Positions 1-7,997 of a stretch of DNA of 34,112 nucleotides are shown here, one piece after another. The stretch is from Anaerolineae bacterium. Its GTDB lineage: Bacteria > Desulfobacterota > Desulfobacteria > Desulfobacterales > ETH-SRB1. The stretch spans positions 1 through 34,112 of the forward strand of contig DATKWZ010000002.1 of the NCBI GenBank assembly GCA_035529315.1. Direction: 5' to 3'. A program made the position numbers and the translations under genes. Each line of letters opens with the position of its first letter. Within the stretch, counting starts at the first letter, position 1. The notes beneath the pieces were generated by a model. It did not search any database. It was not told the origin of the DNA and saw nothing but the letters and a program-made list of their open reading frames with translations.

Positions 1-506
1 CGGGCTATTATACGGCAGATGCGGTTGAATCGATCACAACCATTGCTTCATGCGCGACCAGGGCTGGAGCCAAGGTTTTTAATTGCATGAGCGTTGAAGA
101 TGTCATGATCCGCGAGAATCGTGTCACCGGTCTTGTTATTAACTGGTCGCCGGTTGAAACAGGCGGTCTTCATGTGGATCCCCTTACTATCAAAGCAGAA
201 AATGTCGTTGATACAACCGGACATGCCAATGAGGTGCTTCGTGTGATTGAACGCAAGGCAGATATGAAATTAAACACGGAAACCGGAAAGGTAATGGGCG
301 AGCGTTCTCTCTGGGCAGACAAGGCGGAAAGGCTTACGCTTGAAAATACCAAAAAGATCTGTCCCGGAGTTTTTGTAGCCGGAATGTCCGCTAATGCTGC
401 CTTCGGCGGACCAAGAATGGGGCCCATTTTCGGAGGAATGCTTCTTTCAGGGAAAAAGGTGGCGGAACTCATTATCGCCGAAGATGTAACTTCTCAAAAA
501 TTTTAA
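1..506 (+). CDS. thi4: Thi4-family thiazole synthase (sulfide-dependent type), 5' end cut off by window
   Basis: The reading frame is open from base 3 with no start codon, so the gene begins before the window. The visible part is about 167 residues. It ends with the Thi4 C-terminal signature [20 protein letters not shown], which lies in the FAD/NAD-type fold. The family makes the ADP-thiazole precursor of thiamine from NAD and glycine. Yeast Thi4 has a sacrificial Cys in the loop before the DP pair. Here that loop reads ETGGLHVDP, with His (codon 171-173) in the Cys position, as in archaeal enzymes that use free sulfide and turn over repeatedly. That fits an anaerobic, sulfide-rich cell. thiC follows on the same strand after 278 bp. 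Family assignment is firm; the sulfide-dependent mechanism is inferred from the His. Confidence 0.9.
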   Translation, partial: GYYTADAVESITTIASCATRAGAKVFNCMSVEDVMIRENRVTGLVINWSPVETGGLHVDPLTIKAENVVDTTGHANEVLRVIERKADMKLNTETGKVMGERSLWADKAERLTLENTKKICPGVFVAGMSANAAFGGPRMGPIFGGMLLSGKKVAELIIAEDVTSQKF

Positions 507-535
507 GGTAAATTAGATACTCAAGTTTCGCAATA

Positions 536-562
536 ACCTGTAAAAAAGACTTTTTTACAGGT
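536..562 (+). terminator. Perfect 12-bp stem-loop after thi4, possible terminator
   Basis: ACCTGTAAAAAA at 536-547 and TTTTTTACAGGT at 551-562 are perfect reverse complements around a 3-nt loop. It starts 30 nt after the thi4 stop. The T-run is inside the stem and no clear U-tract follows, so it is not a textbook intrinsic terminator. It may instead belong to the repeat element that begins at 574. Confidence 0.45.
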
Positions 563-573
563 GCAACATAACT

Positions 574-764
574 GATAAACTCATAAAAAGTCTAATTTTG
601 CTCTCTCTGTGACCAATTTTGGGATTCAGCTTTCACCTGGCTAAATTGCAAGAACTCGGGCTAACGCCCTCAAACAGCTTGCAATTTTTAACGCCAGGCT
701 CGACCTGAATCTTTCTCCAAAATTGCTCAATATCGCTCGCAAAATGACTTTTAAAGAGTTCATC
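574..764. repeat. 191-bp imperfect inverted repeat between thi4 and thiC
   Basis: The two halves are co-linear reverse complements. Outer ends are GATAAACTCATAAAAAGTC (574-592) and the complement of GATGAACTCTTTAAAAGTC (746-764). Inner paired blocks are CAATTTTGG 614-622 with 717-725, GATTCAG 623-629 with 705-711, CCTGGC 636-641 with 693-698, ATTGCAAG 645-652 with 678-685, and GGGC 658-661 with 666-669. Small bulges separate the blocks. As RNA it would fold into one long hairpin ending about 20 nt before the thiC start codon. A single outer end recurs at 26254-26272. It looks like a non-autonomous, REP- or MITE-like element; no transposase is present. Confidence 0.75.
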
Positions 765-784
765 ATAACTAAGAGGTATAAAAT

Positions 785-2062
785 ATGACACAATTAGAAA
801 CAGCGCGTGAAAATAAAATTTCAGAGGAAATGGAGATATGCGCCAGGCAAGAAGGGGTGGAGCCGGAATTTATCCGCAAGGGTGTTGAGGACGGCAACAT
901 TGTAGTGGTAAGGAATAAAAAGCATACATCTGTTTTGCCTGTCGCTATCGGCAGGGGCCTGAAAACCAAGGTTAATGCCAATATCGGCACGTCAAAAGAT
1001 CGGAACGATCCTGATATGGAGCTCAAGAAGGTAAAGGTATCAATTGCCGCCGGAGCAGATACAATAATGGATCTTTCCACAGGCGGAGATATCAGAGCAA
1101 TAAGACAGGCGATTATCAGTCAGTCGTCGCTGGTAATCGGGACGGTTCCGATATATCAGGCTGCTGCTAATATGCTCAATTCCGGAAGAGCTATTGTGGA
1201 GATGAGCGCAGATGACATGTTTAATGTAATAGAAGAGCACGGCGAAGATGGAGTGGATTTTATTACCGTCCATTGTGGTGTGACAAAAAGAAGTGTCGGC
1301 TGTATAGTAGACGAAGGCCGTCGTCTTGGCATTGTCAGCAGAGGAGGAACCTTTTTATCAAAATGGATGGAATGTAATGAAAAGGAAAATCCGCTTTATG
1401 AGCAATACGATAGATTACTTGAAATAGCTAAGGCTTATGACATGGTTCTCAGTCTTGGTGACGGACTGAGGCCCGGCTGTATTGCCGATGCAACCGACAG
1501 GGGACAGGTGCAAGAACTTATTCTGCTGGGCGAGCTTACAAAAAGAGCAAGGGAGCGCGGTGTTCAGGTAATGATAGAAGGACCAGGCCATGTTCCCATC
1601 AATGATATTAAGGCAAATATAAAACTGGAAAAGAGCCTTTGCCACGGCGCTCCATTCTATGTGCTTGGTCCCATCCCCACGGATATAGCTCCTGGTTATG
1701 ATCATATAACCGCGGCTATCGGAGGCGCCATAGCCGGAGCAGCGGGCGCGGATTTTTTGTGTTATGTTACTCCGGGGGAGCACCTGAGACTTCCGACCAT
1801 AGAGGATGTAAAGGAAGGGATTATAGCATCCAGAATTGCCGCCCATATTGCAGATATTGCCAAGGGGGTTCACGGAGCGCTTGAAAAAGATCTGCTTATG
1901 GCAAAGTATAGAGATGACTTTGACTGGGAAGGGCAGATAAAGTTATCCATTGATCCTGAAAAAACCGAGTCTTTTCTGGAAAAAAGTGAAAGCGCCGGCA
2001 AAGAAGGTTGCACGATGTGCGGTGATTTTTGTGCAATTAAACTCGGTAAAACAAAAAAATAA
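785..2062 (+). CDS. thiC: Phosphomethylpyrimidine synthase ThiC
   Basis: The 425-residue protein is the short form of ThiC, the radical-SAM enzyme that rearranges aminoimidazole ribotide to the HMP-phosphate pyrimidine of thiamine. Recognisable blocks include MIEGPGHVPIND, GPIPTDIAPGYDHITAAIGG and YVTPGEHLRLP. The Fe-S cysteines are at the C-terminus, C409-x2-C412-x3-C416 (CTMCGDFCAIK). That is one residue tighter than the Cx2Cx4C of the long E. coli/B. subtilis type. AAGAGG at 771-776 is a good ribosome binding site for this ATG. No TPP riboswitch is visible upstream; the space is occupied by a hairpin-forming repeat. thi4 lies just upstream, so the two thiamine precursor branches are adjacent. 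Confidence 0.97.
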   Translation: MTQLETARENKISEEMEICARQEGVEPEFIRKGVEDGNIVVVRNKKHTSVLPVAIGRGLKTKVNANIGTSKDRNDPDMELKKVKVSIAAGADTIMDLSTGGDIRAIRQAIISQSSLVIGTVPIYQAAANMLNSGRAIVEMSADDMFNVIEEHGEDGVDFITVHCGVTKRSVGCIVDEGRRLGIVSRGGTFLSKWMECNEKENPLYEQYDRLLEIAKAYDMVLSLGDGLRPGCIADATDRGQVQELILLGELTKRARERGVQVMIEGPGHVPINDIKANIKLEKSLCHGAPFYVLGPIPTDIAPGYDHITAAIGGAIAGAAGADFLCYVTPGEHLRLPTIEDVKEGIIASRIAAHIADIAKGVHGALEKDLLMAKYRDDFDWEGQIKLSIDPEKTESFLEKSESAGKEGCTMCGDFCAIKLGKTKK

Positions 2063-2080
2063 ATTCTGTTGTTTTTGAGA

Positions 2081-4267
2081 ATGCCTATGCTTATTGATCT
2101 TCAGGGCCGGATTGAAAAAATTACATATTCGGATAAAGAAAGCGGTTTCACCATTGCAAAGGTAAAGGTGGACGGACAAGTAGAACCGGTGACCGTGGTC
2201 GGAAAACTGATGTCTCCTGTGCCGGGTGTAATCCTCAAAATGAAAGGTGAATGGGCAGATCATCCCAAATACGGCAGGCAGTTCAAGGTAATCGATTATA
2301 AGACGGCTGTTCCCGCGACCGTTTGTGGGATTAAAAACTATTTGGGCTCAGGCCTGATTAAAGGTTTAGGGCCGGTCATGGCCGGCCGCATCGTAAAAAA
2401 GTTCGGCATAAAAACCCTGGATATTATTGAAAATAAAATTGAAAAACTTGCGGATGTAGATGGTATCGGGGGAAAACGTATTGCCATGATCAAAACATCC
2501 TGGGATGAGCATAAAAATATCCGGGATGTAATGCTTTTTCTACAGACTTACGGGGTCAGCACCGGCTACGGAGTAAAAATCTTCAAACAGTACGGAAACA
2601 GATCAATAGATGTTGTGCGGGAAAACCCATACTGTCTTGCAACCGATATTTTTGGCATAGGTTTTACCATAGCGGACAGCATTGCGGAAAAACTCGGATT
2701 TTCCAAAGATTCTGAATTGCGGGTTAAAGCAGGCATCCTTTATGTGTTAAACCATCTTGCAGACAAGGGACATGTCTTTTACCCTTATGAACTACTTGTA
2801 ATCGAGTGCGTCAAAACACTTCAGGTCAACAGGAAAATAGTCGCAGATGCCATTGACACTGCGGCAGGTGAAGGAAAAATAGTTATTGAGGACATTGATG
2901 ACGCTATTGAAGAATTCAGGGCATACAATAAAGCTGTTTACCTGTCTAAGTTCCACTTTTGCGAAACCAGAATCGCTTTTTTGCTTAAAAGGCTTGTGTG
3001 TTCGCCTAAATCAATCCGCAATATTAACGCAGATCAAGCCTTAAAATGGGTACAAAAACAATTGGATATAATTCCGGCAAAAAATCAGGAAGCGGCAATA
3101 AGGGCGGCTCTTCAAAACAAGGCAGTCGTTATCACAGGCGGACCCGGCACGGGCAAAACCACAATTATCAACGCCATGATAAAAATTTTTGCCGGGCTTA
3201 AAACAAAAATAATGCTGGCAGCCCCCACAGGCAGGGCGGCAAAACAGATGAGTGAAACTACCGGTCATAACGCTGCTACTATCCACAGGATGCTTAAGTT
3301 CAGCGTTCAGAAAGGAGGCTTTCAAAAAAACGAAAAGAATCCGTTAAATTGCGACCTGCTGATTGTTGATGAAGCATCAATGATAGACACGATTTTGATG
3401 CACCATCTTTTAAAGGCCATTCCCGCCGGCGCCACCTTTATCCTTGTCGGCGATGTTAACCAGCTTCCTTCCGTAGGACCGGGAAATGTTTTAAGCGATA
3501 TTATTAAATCAGGCATAATGCCGGTGATAGAACTCAGCGAAATTTTCCGTCAGGCCAGGGGAAGCCGGATTATCATTAATGCTCACAAAATTAATAGAGG
3601 AATTGTTCCAGATATCAGGGCACAAGATTCATTAGGATTAAGAAAAGATTTTTATTTTATTCAGCAGGAAGATCCTGAAAAGGTCCTTGAAATTATTATC
3701 GAGCTTGTCAAGAAACGTATTCCCAGCCGGTTCGGCTTTAATCCAATTGAAGAGATTCAGGTTTTAACACCTATGCATAAGGGGGTTATCGGAGCCGAAA
3801 ATCTCAATGCAAAATTGCAAACAGCTCTAAATCCGGGCAAAGATATGGTAATAAGCGGCAACAGGAACTTTAAGGTTGACGACAAGGTAATGCAAATTAA
3901 AAATAACTATGAAAAGGATGTTTTTAACGGGGATATCGGCAGAATAATCGGTATCTCAACTACAGACAGGGAAGTAATTATATCCTTTGACGGCCGCAGA
4001 GTGACATACAGGTTTACAGATCTTGATGAAATTATTTTAGCTTATGCTGTTTCAATTCATAAGTCACAGGGCTCCGAATATCCGGCTGTAGTAATTCCCG
4101 TTCTTACACAGCATTATATCCTCTTGCAGCGCAATCTCATTTATACCGCGGTAACCCGTGGCATAAATCTGGTTGTAATGGTCGGCACACTCAAGGCTCT
4201 AACTATCGGGGTAACTAACGATAAAACACAAAAAAGATTTACATATTTAAGATATCGATTATTATAA
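2081..4267 (+). CDS. recD2: RecD2-type SF1B DNA helicase
   Basis: About 728 residues, the usual RecD2 length. This is a 5'-3' DNA helicase found in bacteria without a RecBC partner nearby, linked to repair and replication stress. The order is an N-terminal OB-like strand region (GRIEKITYSDKESGFTIAKV), helix-hairpin-helix repeats (GLIKGLGPVMAGRIVKKFG and VDGIGGKRIAMI), then the motor. Walker A GGPGTGKTT is at residues about 353-361 and Walker B LLIVDEAS near 430. Motif VSIHKSQGSEYP and the final YTAVTRG motif are in the last 100 residues. The frame is open from a TTG at 2069, but the ATG at 2081 or 2087 fits the family start better. It begins about 20 nt after thiC, probably by read-through rather than shared function. 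Confidence 0.92.
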   Translation: MPMLIDLQGRIEKITYSDKESGFTIAKVKVDGQVEPVTVVGKLMSPVPGVILKMKGEWADHPKYGRQFKVIDYKTAVPATVCGIKNYLGSGLIKGLGPVMAGRIVKKFGIKTLDIIENKIEKLADVDGIGGKRIAMIKTSWDEHKNIRDVMLFLQTYGVSTGYGVKIFKQYGNRSIDVVRENPYCLATDIFGIGFTIADSIAEKLGFSKDSELRVKAGILYVLNHLADKGHVFYPYELLVIECVKTLQVNRKIVADAIDTAAGEGKIVIEDIDDAIEEFRAYNKAVYLSKFHFCETRIAFLLKRLVCSPKSIRNINADQALKWVQKQLDIIPAKNQEAAIRAALQNKAVVITGGPGTGKTTIINAMIKIFAGLKTKIMLAAPTGRAAKQMSETTGHNAATIHRMLKFSVQKGGFQKNEKNPLNCDLLIVDEASMIDTILMHHLLKAIPAGATFILVGDVNQLPSVGPGNVLSDIIKSGIMPVIELSEIFRQARGSRIIINAHKINRGIVPDIRAQDSLGLRKDFYFIQQEDPEKVLEIIIELVKKRIPSRFGFNPIEEIQVLTPMHKGVIGAENLNAKLQTALNPGKDMVISGNRNFKVDDKVMQIKNNYEKDVFNGDIGRIIGISTTDREVIISFDGRRVTYRFTDLDEIILAYAVSIHKSQGSEYPAVVIPVLTQHYILLQRNLIYTAVTRGINLVVMVGTLKALTIGVTNDKTQKRFTYLRYRLL

Positions 4268-4338
4268 TAAAAAAGGATCATAAGGATTCAAGGGGTCAAG
4301 GGGCATAGTAAAGAAAAGAACCTAAAAGAATAACTATT

Positions 4339-4827
4339 ATGTCAATTAAACTGCCAAACAAGAGCAACTATCTTGTCGGTGTTATTTCCGACACTCACGG
4401 TTTGCTCCATTCATCGGCGATCAAACTCTTTACAGATATTGATCTGATAATTCATGCGGGAGACATTGATAAACCCGAGCTGCTTTCCTTTTTGCAGTCA
4501 ATCGCGCCTGTTGTTGCGGTTCGAGGAAACATGGACAAGGGAACATGGGCTGCAGATCTGGCTGAGACAGAGGTGGTCGAAGTCGGTGAAGTCTTGGTGT
4601 ATGTACTTCACAACCTATATATGCTTGATATAGATCCGGTGGCCGCGGGTTTTAATGCCGTCATAAGCGGCCATACTCACAAGCCTTCCATCGTCAACCC
4701 AAAAGAGGTGCTTTTTTTAAATCCTGGAAGTGCGACTCTGCCGAAGTCCCCTTATATGAACTCTGCAGCATTGCTGTATATTCATAGAAACTCTCTGAAG
4801 GCCGAGATTATCGAGCTGAAGGAATAA
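4339..4827 (+). CDS. YfcE/MJ0936-type metallophosphoesterase
   Basis: This 162-residue protein has all the metal-binding motifs of the small calcineurin-like phosphodiesterases: D18-x-H20 (SDTHG), HAGD (D42), RGNMD (N64), a lone LHN (H91) and SGHTH (H112, H114). The late LNPGS motif is also present. Such enzymes use two metal ions, commonly Mn, to hydrolyse phosphodiesters; the physiological substrate is usually unknown. There is no signal peptide, so it is probably cytoplasmic. It sits between recD2 and the sucrose genes with gaps of about 70 nt on either side and need not belong to either group. The ribosome binding site is weak (AAAAGAATAA). Confidence 0.88.
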   Translation: MSIKLPNKSNYLVGVISDTHGLLHSSAIKLFTDIDLIIHAGDIDKPELLSFLQSIAPVVAVRGNMDKGTWAADLAETEVVEVGEVLVYVLHNLYMLDIDPVAAGFNAVISGHTHKPSIVNPKEVLFLNPGSATLPKSPYMNSAALLYIHRNSLKAEIIELKE

Positions 4828-4900
4828 CCCGAATCAGGCAGGCTTGATAGCGCATGGTTTTATTCTCAAATTGTTCTCATGAAAATTGGAGACAAAACTG

Positions 4901-5812
4901 ATGATACTTGCCATCGGTGAAATACTTTACGACATATTTCCAGAATACAAACGATTAGGAGGCGCCCCCTTCAACTTTGCCTTTCATGTCAAAAATCTCG
5001 GGAAGCCGGTCCGCTTTATTTCAAGAGTTGGAAATGACCTTGAGGGCAAGGGGATAATAAATTTTCTGCAACAACACGATTTACCGATTGAAAATATTCA
5101 GATCGACAACAGGCATAATACAGGAAAAGCACTCATAGAGCTTAACGGCAAAGGTGTTCCCGCATTTAACATCCTGCCAGACGTTGCCTATGATTATATT
5201 GAGTTCAATACATCAGTCGCATCATTACTCAATGCAGACACCGAGCTCATCTATTTTGGAACCCTTGCCCAGAGAAGCGAACATGGTTTCAAAACTATAC
5301 AGCGGATTCTTTCTCAAAGGGCCCCTGTAACAAAATGCCTTTACGACATTAATCTCAGGCCCCATTGCTTTACAGAGCAAGTTGTTGTAGAATCACTCAG
5401 GCAGTGTGATCTGCTAAAACTAAATGATGAAGAACTTGAAATCTTAAAGCAAATCTTTGCTTTTAAAAAAAGCAGCCGTTCATTTATCGAACATCTTATG
5501 ATTAAATATCGCCTTGAAATGCTATTCCTTACAAAAGGCAAAAACGGAAGTGAACTGTTTACATTAGATAAACATTTTCAAAAAGAGCCGGAAAAACTAA
5601 ATAATACTGCCGATACCGTAGGCGCTGGAGACGCTTATACAGCAATGCTTTCAATAGGATATATTAACAAGTGGCTGCCGGAACAAATCCTGGAAAAGGC
5701 CTCGGAATTCGCCACGCGCATCTGTGAAATTGAGGGGGCAGTCCCAACCGACCCAGCTTTTTACAAGAAAATTAGCGTCAGCATAAAAGGGAAGCAAAAT
5801 GAAAAAGCATAA
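4901..5812 (+). CDS. PfkB-family sugar kinase, probable fructokinase
   Basis: A 303-residue PfkB/ribokinase-fold kinase. The N-terminal substrate-binding signature GGAPFNFAFHVKNLG and the C-terminal signature DTVGAGDAYTA, with catalytic base D244, are both intact. The frame is open from a TTG at 4886. The ATG at 4901 is preferred because GGAG at 4888-4891 lies 9 nt upstream and because MILAIGEILYD is the family start. It overlaps the sucrose-phosphate synthase gene by 14 nt. Phosphorylating fructose to fructose 6-phosphate would return the fructose released by sucrose phosphorolysis to glycolysis and to sucrose synthesis. The fructose specificity is inferred from these neighbours. Confidence 0.88.
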   Translation: MILAIGEILYDIFPEYKRLGGAPFNFAFHVKNLGKPVRFISRVGNDLEGKGIINFLQQHDLPIENIQIDNRHNTGKALIELNGKGVPAFNILPDVAYDYIEFNTSVASLLNADTELIYFGTLAQRSEHGFKTIQRILSQRAPVTKCLYDINLRPHCFTEQVVVESLRQCDLLKLNDEELEILKQIFAFKKSSRSFIEHLMIKYRLEMLFLTKGKNGSELFTLDKHFQKEPEKLNNTADTVGAGDAYTAMLSIGYINKWLPEQILEKASEFATRICEIEGAVPTDPAFYKKISVSIKGKQNEKA

Positions 5813-7997
5813 ATTATACATTCAAATGTTCAGCATTCACGGACTCATTCGTTCGGAAAATATGGAAATGGGATATGACGCCGATACAGGCGGTCAGATC
5901 AATTATGTGGTTGAACTGGGTAAGGCGCTCAGCAATCGTAGCGATGTAGAACGTATCGATCTCTTTACACGTTTAATTATGGATAAAGCCGTGTCGGAAG
6001 ACTACTCCAGGCCGATCGAAAAAGTAAGCGATAAATTTCGTATTGTGAGAATCCAGTGCGGCGGCAGGAAATATATCAGGAAAGAGCGGCTCTGGCCCCA
6101 TCTGGATGAATATGTTGACAAAACCATTAAGTTCATTAAACGTGAAAATTCGATACCCGACATTGTCCACGGTCATTACGCAGATGCCGGATATGTAGCC
6201 ACGCAGCTTTCAAAAATATTCGGCATTCCCTTAATATTTACAGCGCATTCACTGGGCCGGCCCAAAAGGGAAAAACTTCTTAATGACGGCTTGAAGCAAT
6301 CGGATATTATCAAAAAATATAAAATTGACCATCGAATCCATATTGAAGAAGAGATTCTGAAAAATGCAGACCTTATAATAACCAGTACCAGCCAGGAGGT
6401 TGAAAAGCAATACGGGATGTATCAGAATAATAATTTGCCGGCATACCGTGTAATATCACCGGGGCTGGATCTGGAAAAATTTTACCCTTATTATCATGAC
6501 ATGCTTCCTGAAACTAAAAAAGATGAAGTTCAAACCTATGCGCGGGCCGCTGTGCTTAAAGAATTAAACCGCTTTTTTAGCCACCCTGACAAGCCCTTGA
6601 TATTGACGCTGAGCCGTCCTGATGAACGCAAAAATATCTCAGGCCTGGTCAAAGCTTACGGGGAGGATCTTGAATTGCAGGCTATGTCTAATCTTGCGGT
6701 GTTCGCCGGAATTCGGAAAGATATTGCCGAAAAGGAAGAAAACGAAAGGAACGTTTTAACCAAAATGCTTTTGCTTATGGACAAGTACGATCTTTACGGA
6801 AAGATGGCTATCCCTAAAAAACATGATTTTGAATACGAGGTTCCTGAATTATATCGTATTGCCGCTGAGAAAAATGGGGTTTTTATAAATCCGGCGTTGA
6901 TTGAGCCTTTTGGATTAACGCTGCTTGAAGCTTCAGCAACCGGTCTTCCAGTTGTGGCAACCTATGACGGCGGGTCCAAAGATATCATACACAACTGTTG
7001 TAACGGCATTCTTGTGGATCCGACCGATACAAAAAAAATAGCCGCGGCTCTTAAAACAATAATTACAGATCACGACACGTGGGAGAAATTTTCAAAAAAT
7101 GGTATTATAAACGTCCGCAAACACTACTTATGGGAAAAACATGCCGAAAAGTATATAAAAGAGGTTAAAAAACTTGTTAAAGAATTCACCAAATCGGAAA
7201 TAGGCATTGCCGTCCCGTCCGATTCCGTCGGAAAACGTCTCGCAAGACTAAATTATTTTATTATAACAGATATTGATAACACTCTGATTGGGGATCAGGA
7301 AAACGAAAATCTTAAAGACCTGCTTGCGTTGCTGATGAAAAATCTGGATACCATTGGATTTTGTGTTGCTACCGGCAGAACTGTTGCTTCTGCTGTTGAA
7401 TACTTAAAACAGCATAACGTAAATGCGCCGGATATAATTATATCATCAGTAGGCTCGGAAATCTATTACGGAAAAGATCTACACTACAGTCAGGGATGGG
7501 ATGCACATATATCAAGCAAATGGAATCGCAAAAAAATTGTTGAGTTGTTAAAAGATGTCGATTTCATAGAATACCAGGAAGAAATAACGCAGCGGCGGTT
7601 TAAAATCAGCTATTTTATGAAGCCTGGAAAGGACCGGCTGGCCATGATCCATAATTTATTGCTGAAACATGGATGTCGATACAACCTTATTTACTCCCAC
7701 CAGAAATACCTTGATATTCTTCCTTGTCGAGCATCCAAAGGCAAAGCAATGCGGTATCTCAGCTACAAATGGGAAATTTTTCTGAAAAATATCCTTGTTT
7801 GCGGAGATTCCGGAAATGACGAAGAAATGCTTCGCGGCGAGCCACTTGGAGTGGTAGTAGGCAACTACAGCAAAGAGCTTGAAAAACTCAAACACGGGAA
7901 AAATATCTATTTTGCAAAACAAAAATATGCCGGTGGAATCATAGAGGCTATAAAACACTACAATTTTATTCAAAAGGCAAAAGGTGATATCTTATGA
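5799..7997 (+). CDS. Sucrose-phosphate synthase fused to sucrose-phosphate phosphatase domain
   Basis: A 732-residue two-domain enzyme. Residues 1 to about 470 are a GT4 glycosyltransferase that starts with the SPS hallmark FSIHGLIRSENMEMGYDADT and carries the donor-binding E-x7-E (E369 to E377, EPFGLTLLE). It should join UDP- or ADP-glucose to fructose 6-phosphate. Residues about 484-732 are a HAD phosphatase of the SPP type. Its nucleophile motif is DIDNTL (D491, D493), followed by VATGRT, the Lys motif RASKGKAM and the acidic motif CGDSGND. All catalytic motifs are intact, so both steps to sucrose are likely present, unlike plant SPS where the HAD part is inactive. It overlaps the kinase by 14 nt and the phosphorylase by 4 nt. 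Confidence 0.92.
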   Translation: MKKHKLYIQMFSIHGLIRSENMEMGYDADTGGQINYVVELGKALSNRSDVERIDLFTRLIMDKAVSEDYSRPIEKVSDKFRIVRIQCGGRKYIRKERLWPHLDEYVDKTIKFIKRENSIPDIVHGHYADAGYVATQLSKIFGIPLIFTAHSLGRPKREKLLNDGLKQSDIIKKYKIDHRIHIEEEILKNADLIITSTSQEVEKQYGMYQNNNLPAYRVISPGLDLEKFYPYYHDMLPETKKDEVQTYARAAVLKELNRFFSHPDKPLILTLSRPDERKNISGLVKAYGEDLELQAMSNLAVFAGIRKDIAEKEENERNVLTKMLLLMDKYDLYGKMAIPKKHDFEYEVPELYRIAAEKNGVFINPALIEPFGLTLLEASATGLPVVATYDGGSKDIIHNCCNGILVDPTDTKKIAAALKTIITDHDTWEKFSKNGIINVRKHYLWEKHAEKYIKEVKKLVKEFTKSEIGIAVPSDSVGKRLARLNYFIITDIDNTLIGDQENENLKDLLALLMKNLDTIGFCVATGRTVASAVEYLKQHNVNAPDIIISSVGSEIYYGKDLHYSQGWDAHISSKWNRKKIVELLKDVDFIEYQEEITQRRFKISYFMKPGKDRLAMIHNLLLKHGCRYNLIYSHQKYLDILPCRASKGKAMRYLSYKWEIFLKNILVCGDSGNDEEMLRGEPLGVVVGNYSKELEKLKHGKNIYFAKQKYAGGIIEAIKHYNFIQKAKGDIL

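Noticed and set aside
507..784. TPP riboswitch upstream of thiC
   Set aside because: The conserved CTGAGA and ACCTGATCTGGATAATGCCAG-type blocks are absent; the gap is an imperfect palindrome instead.
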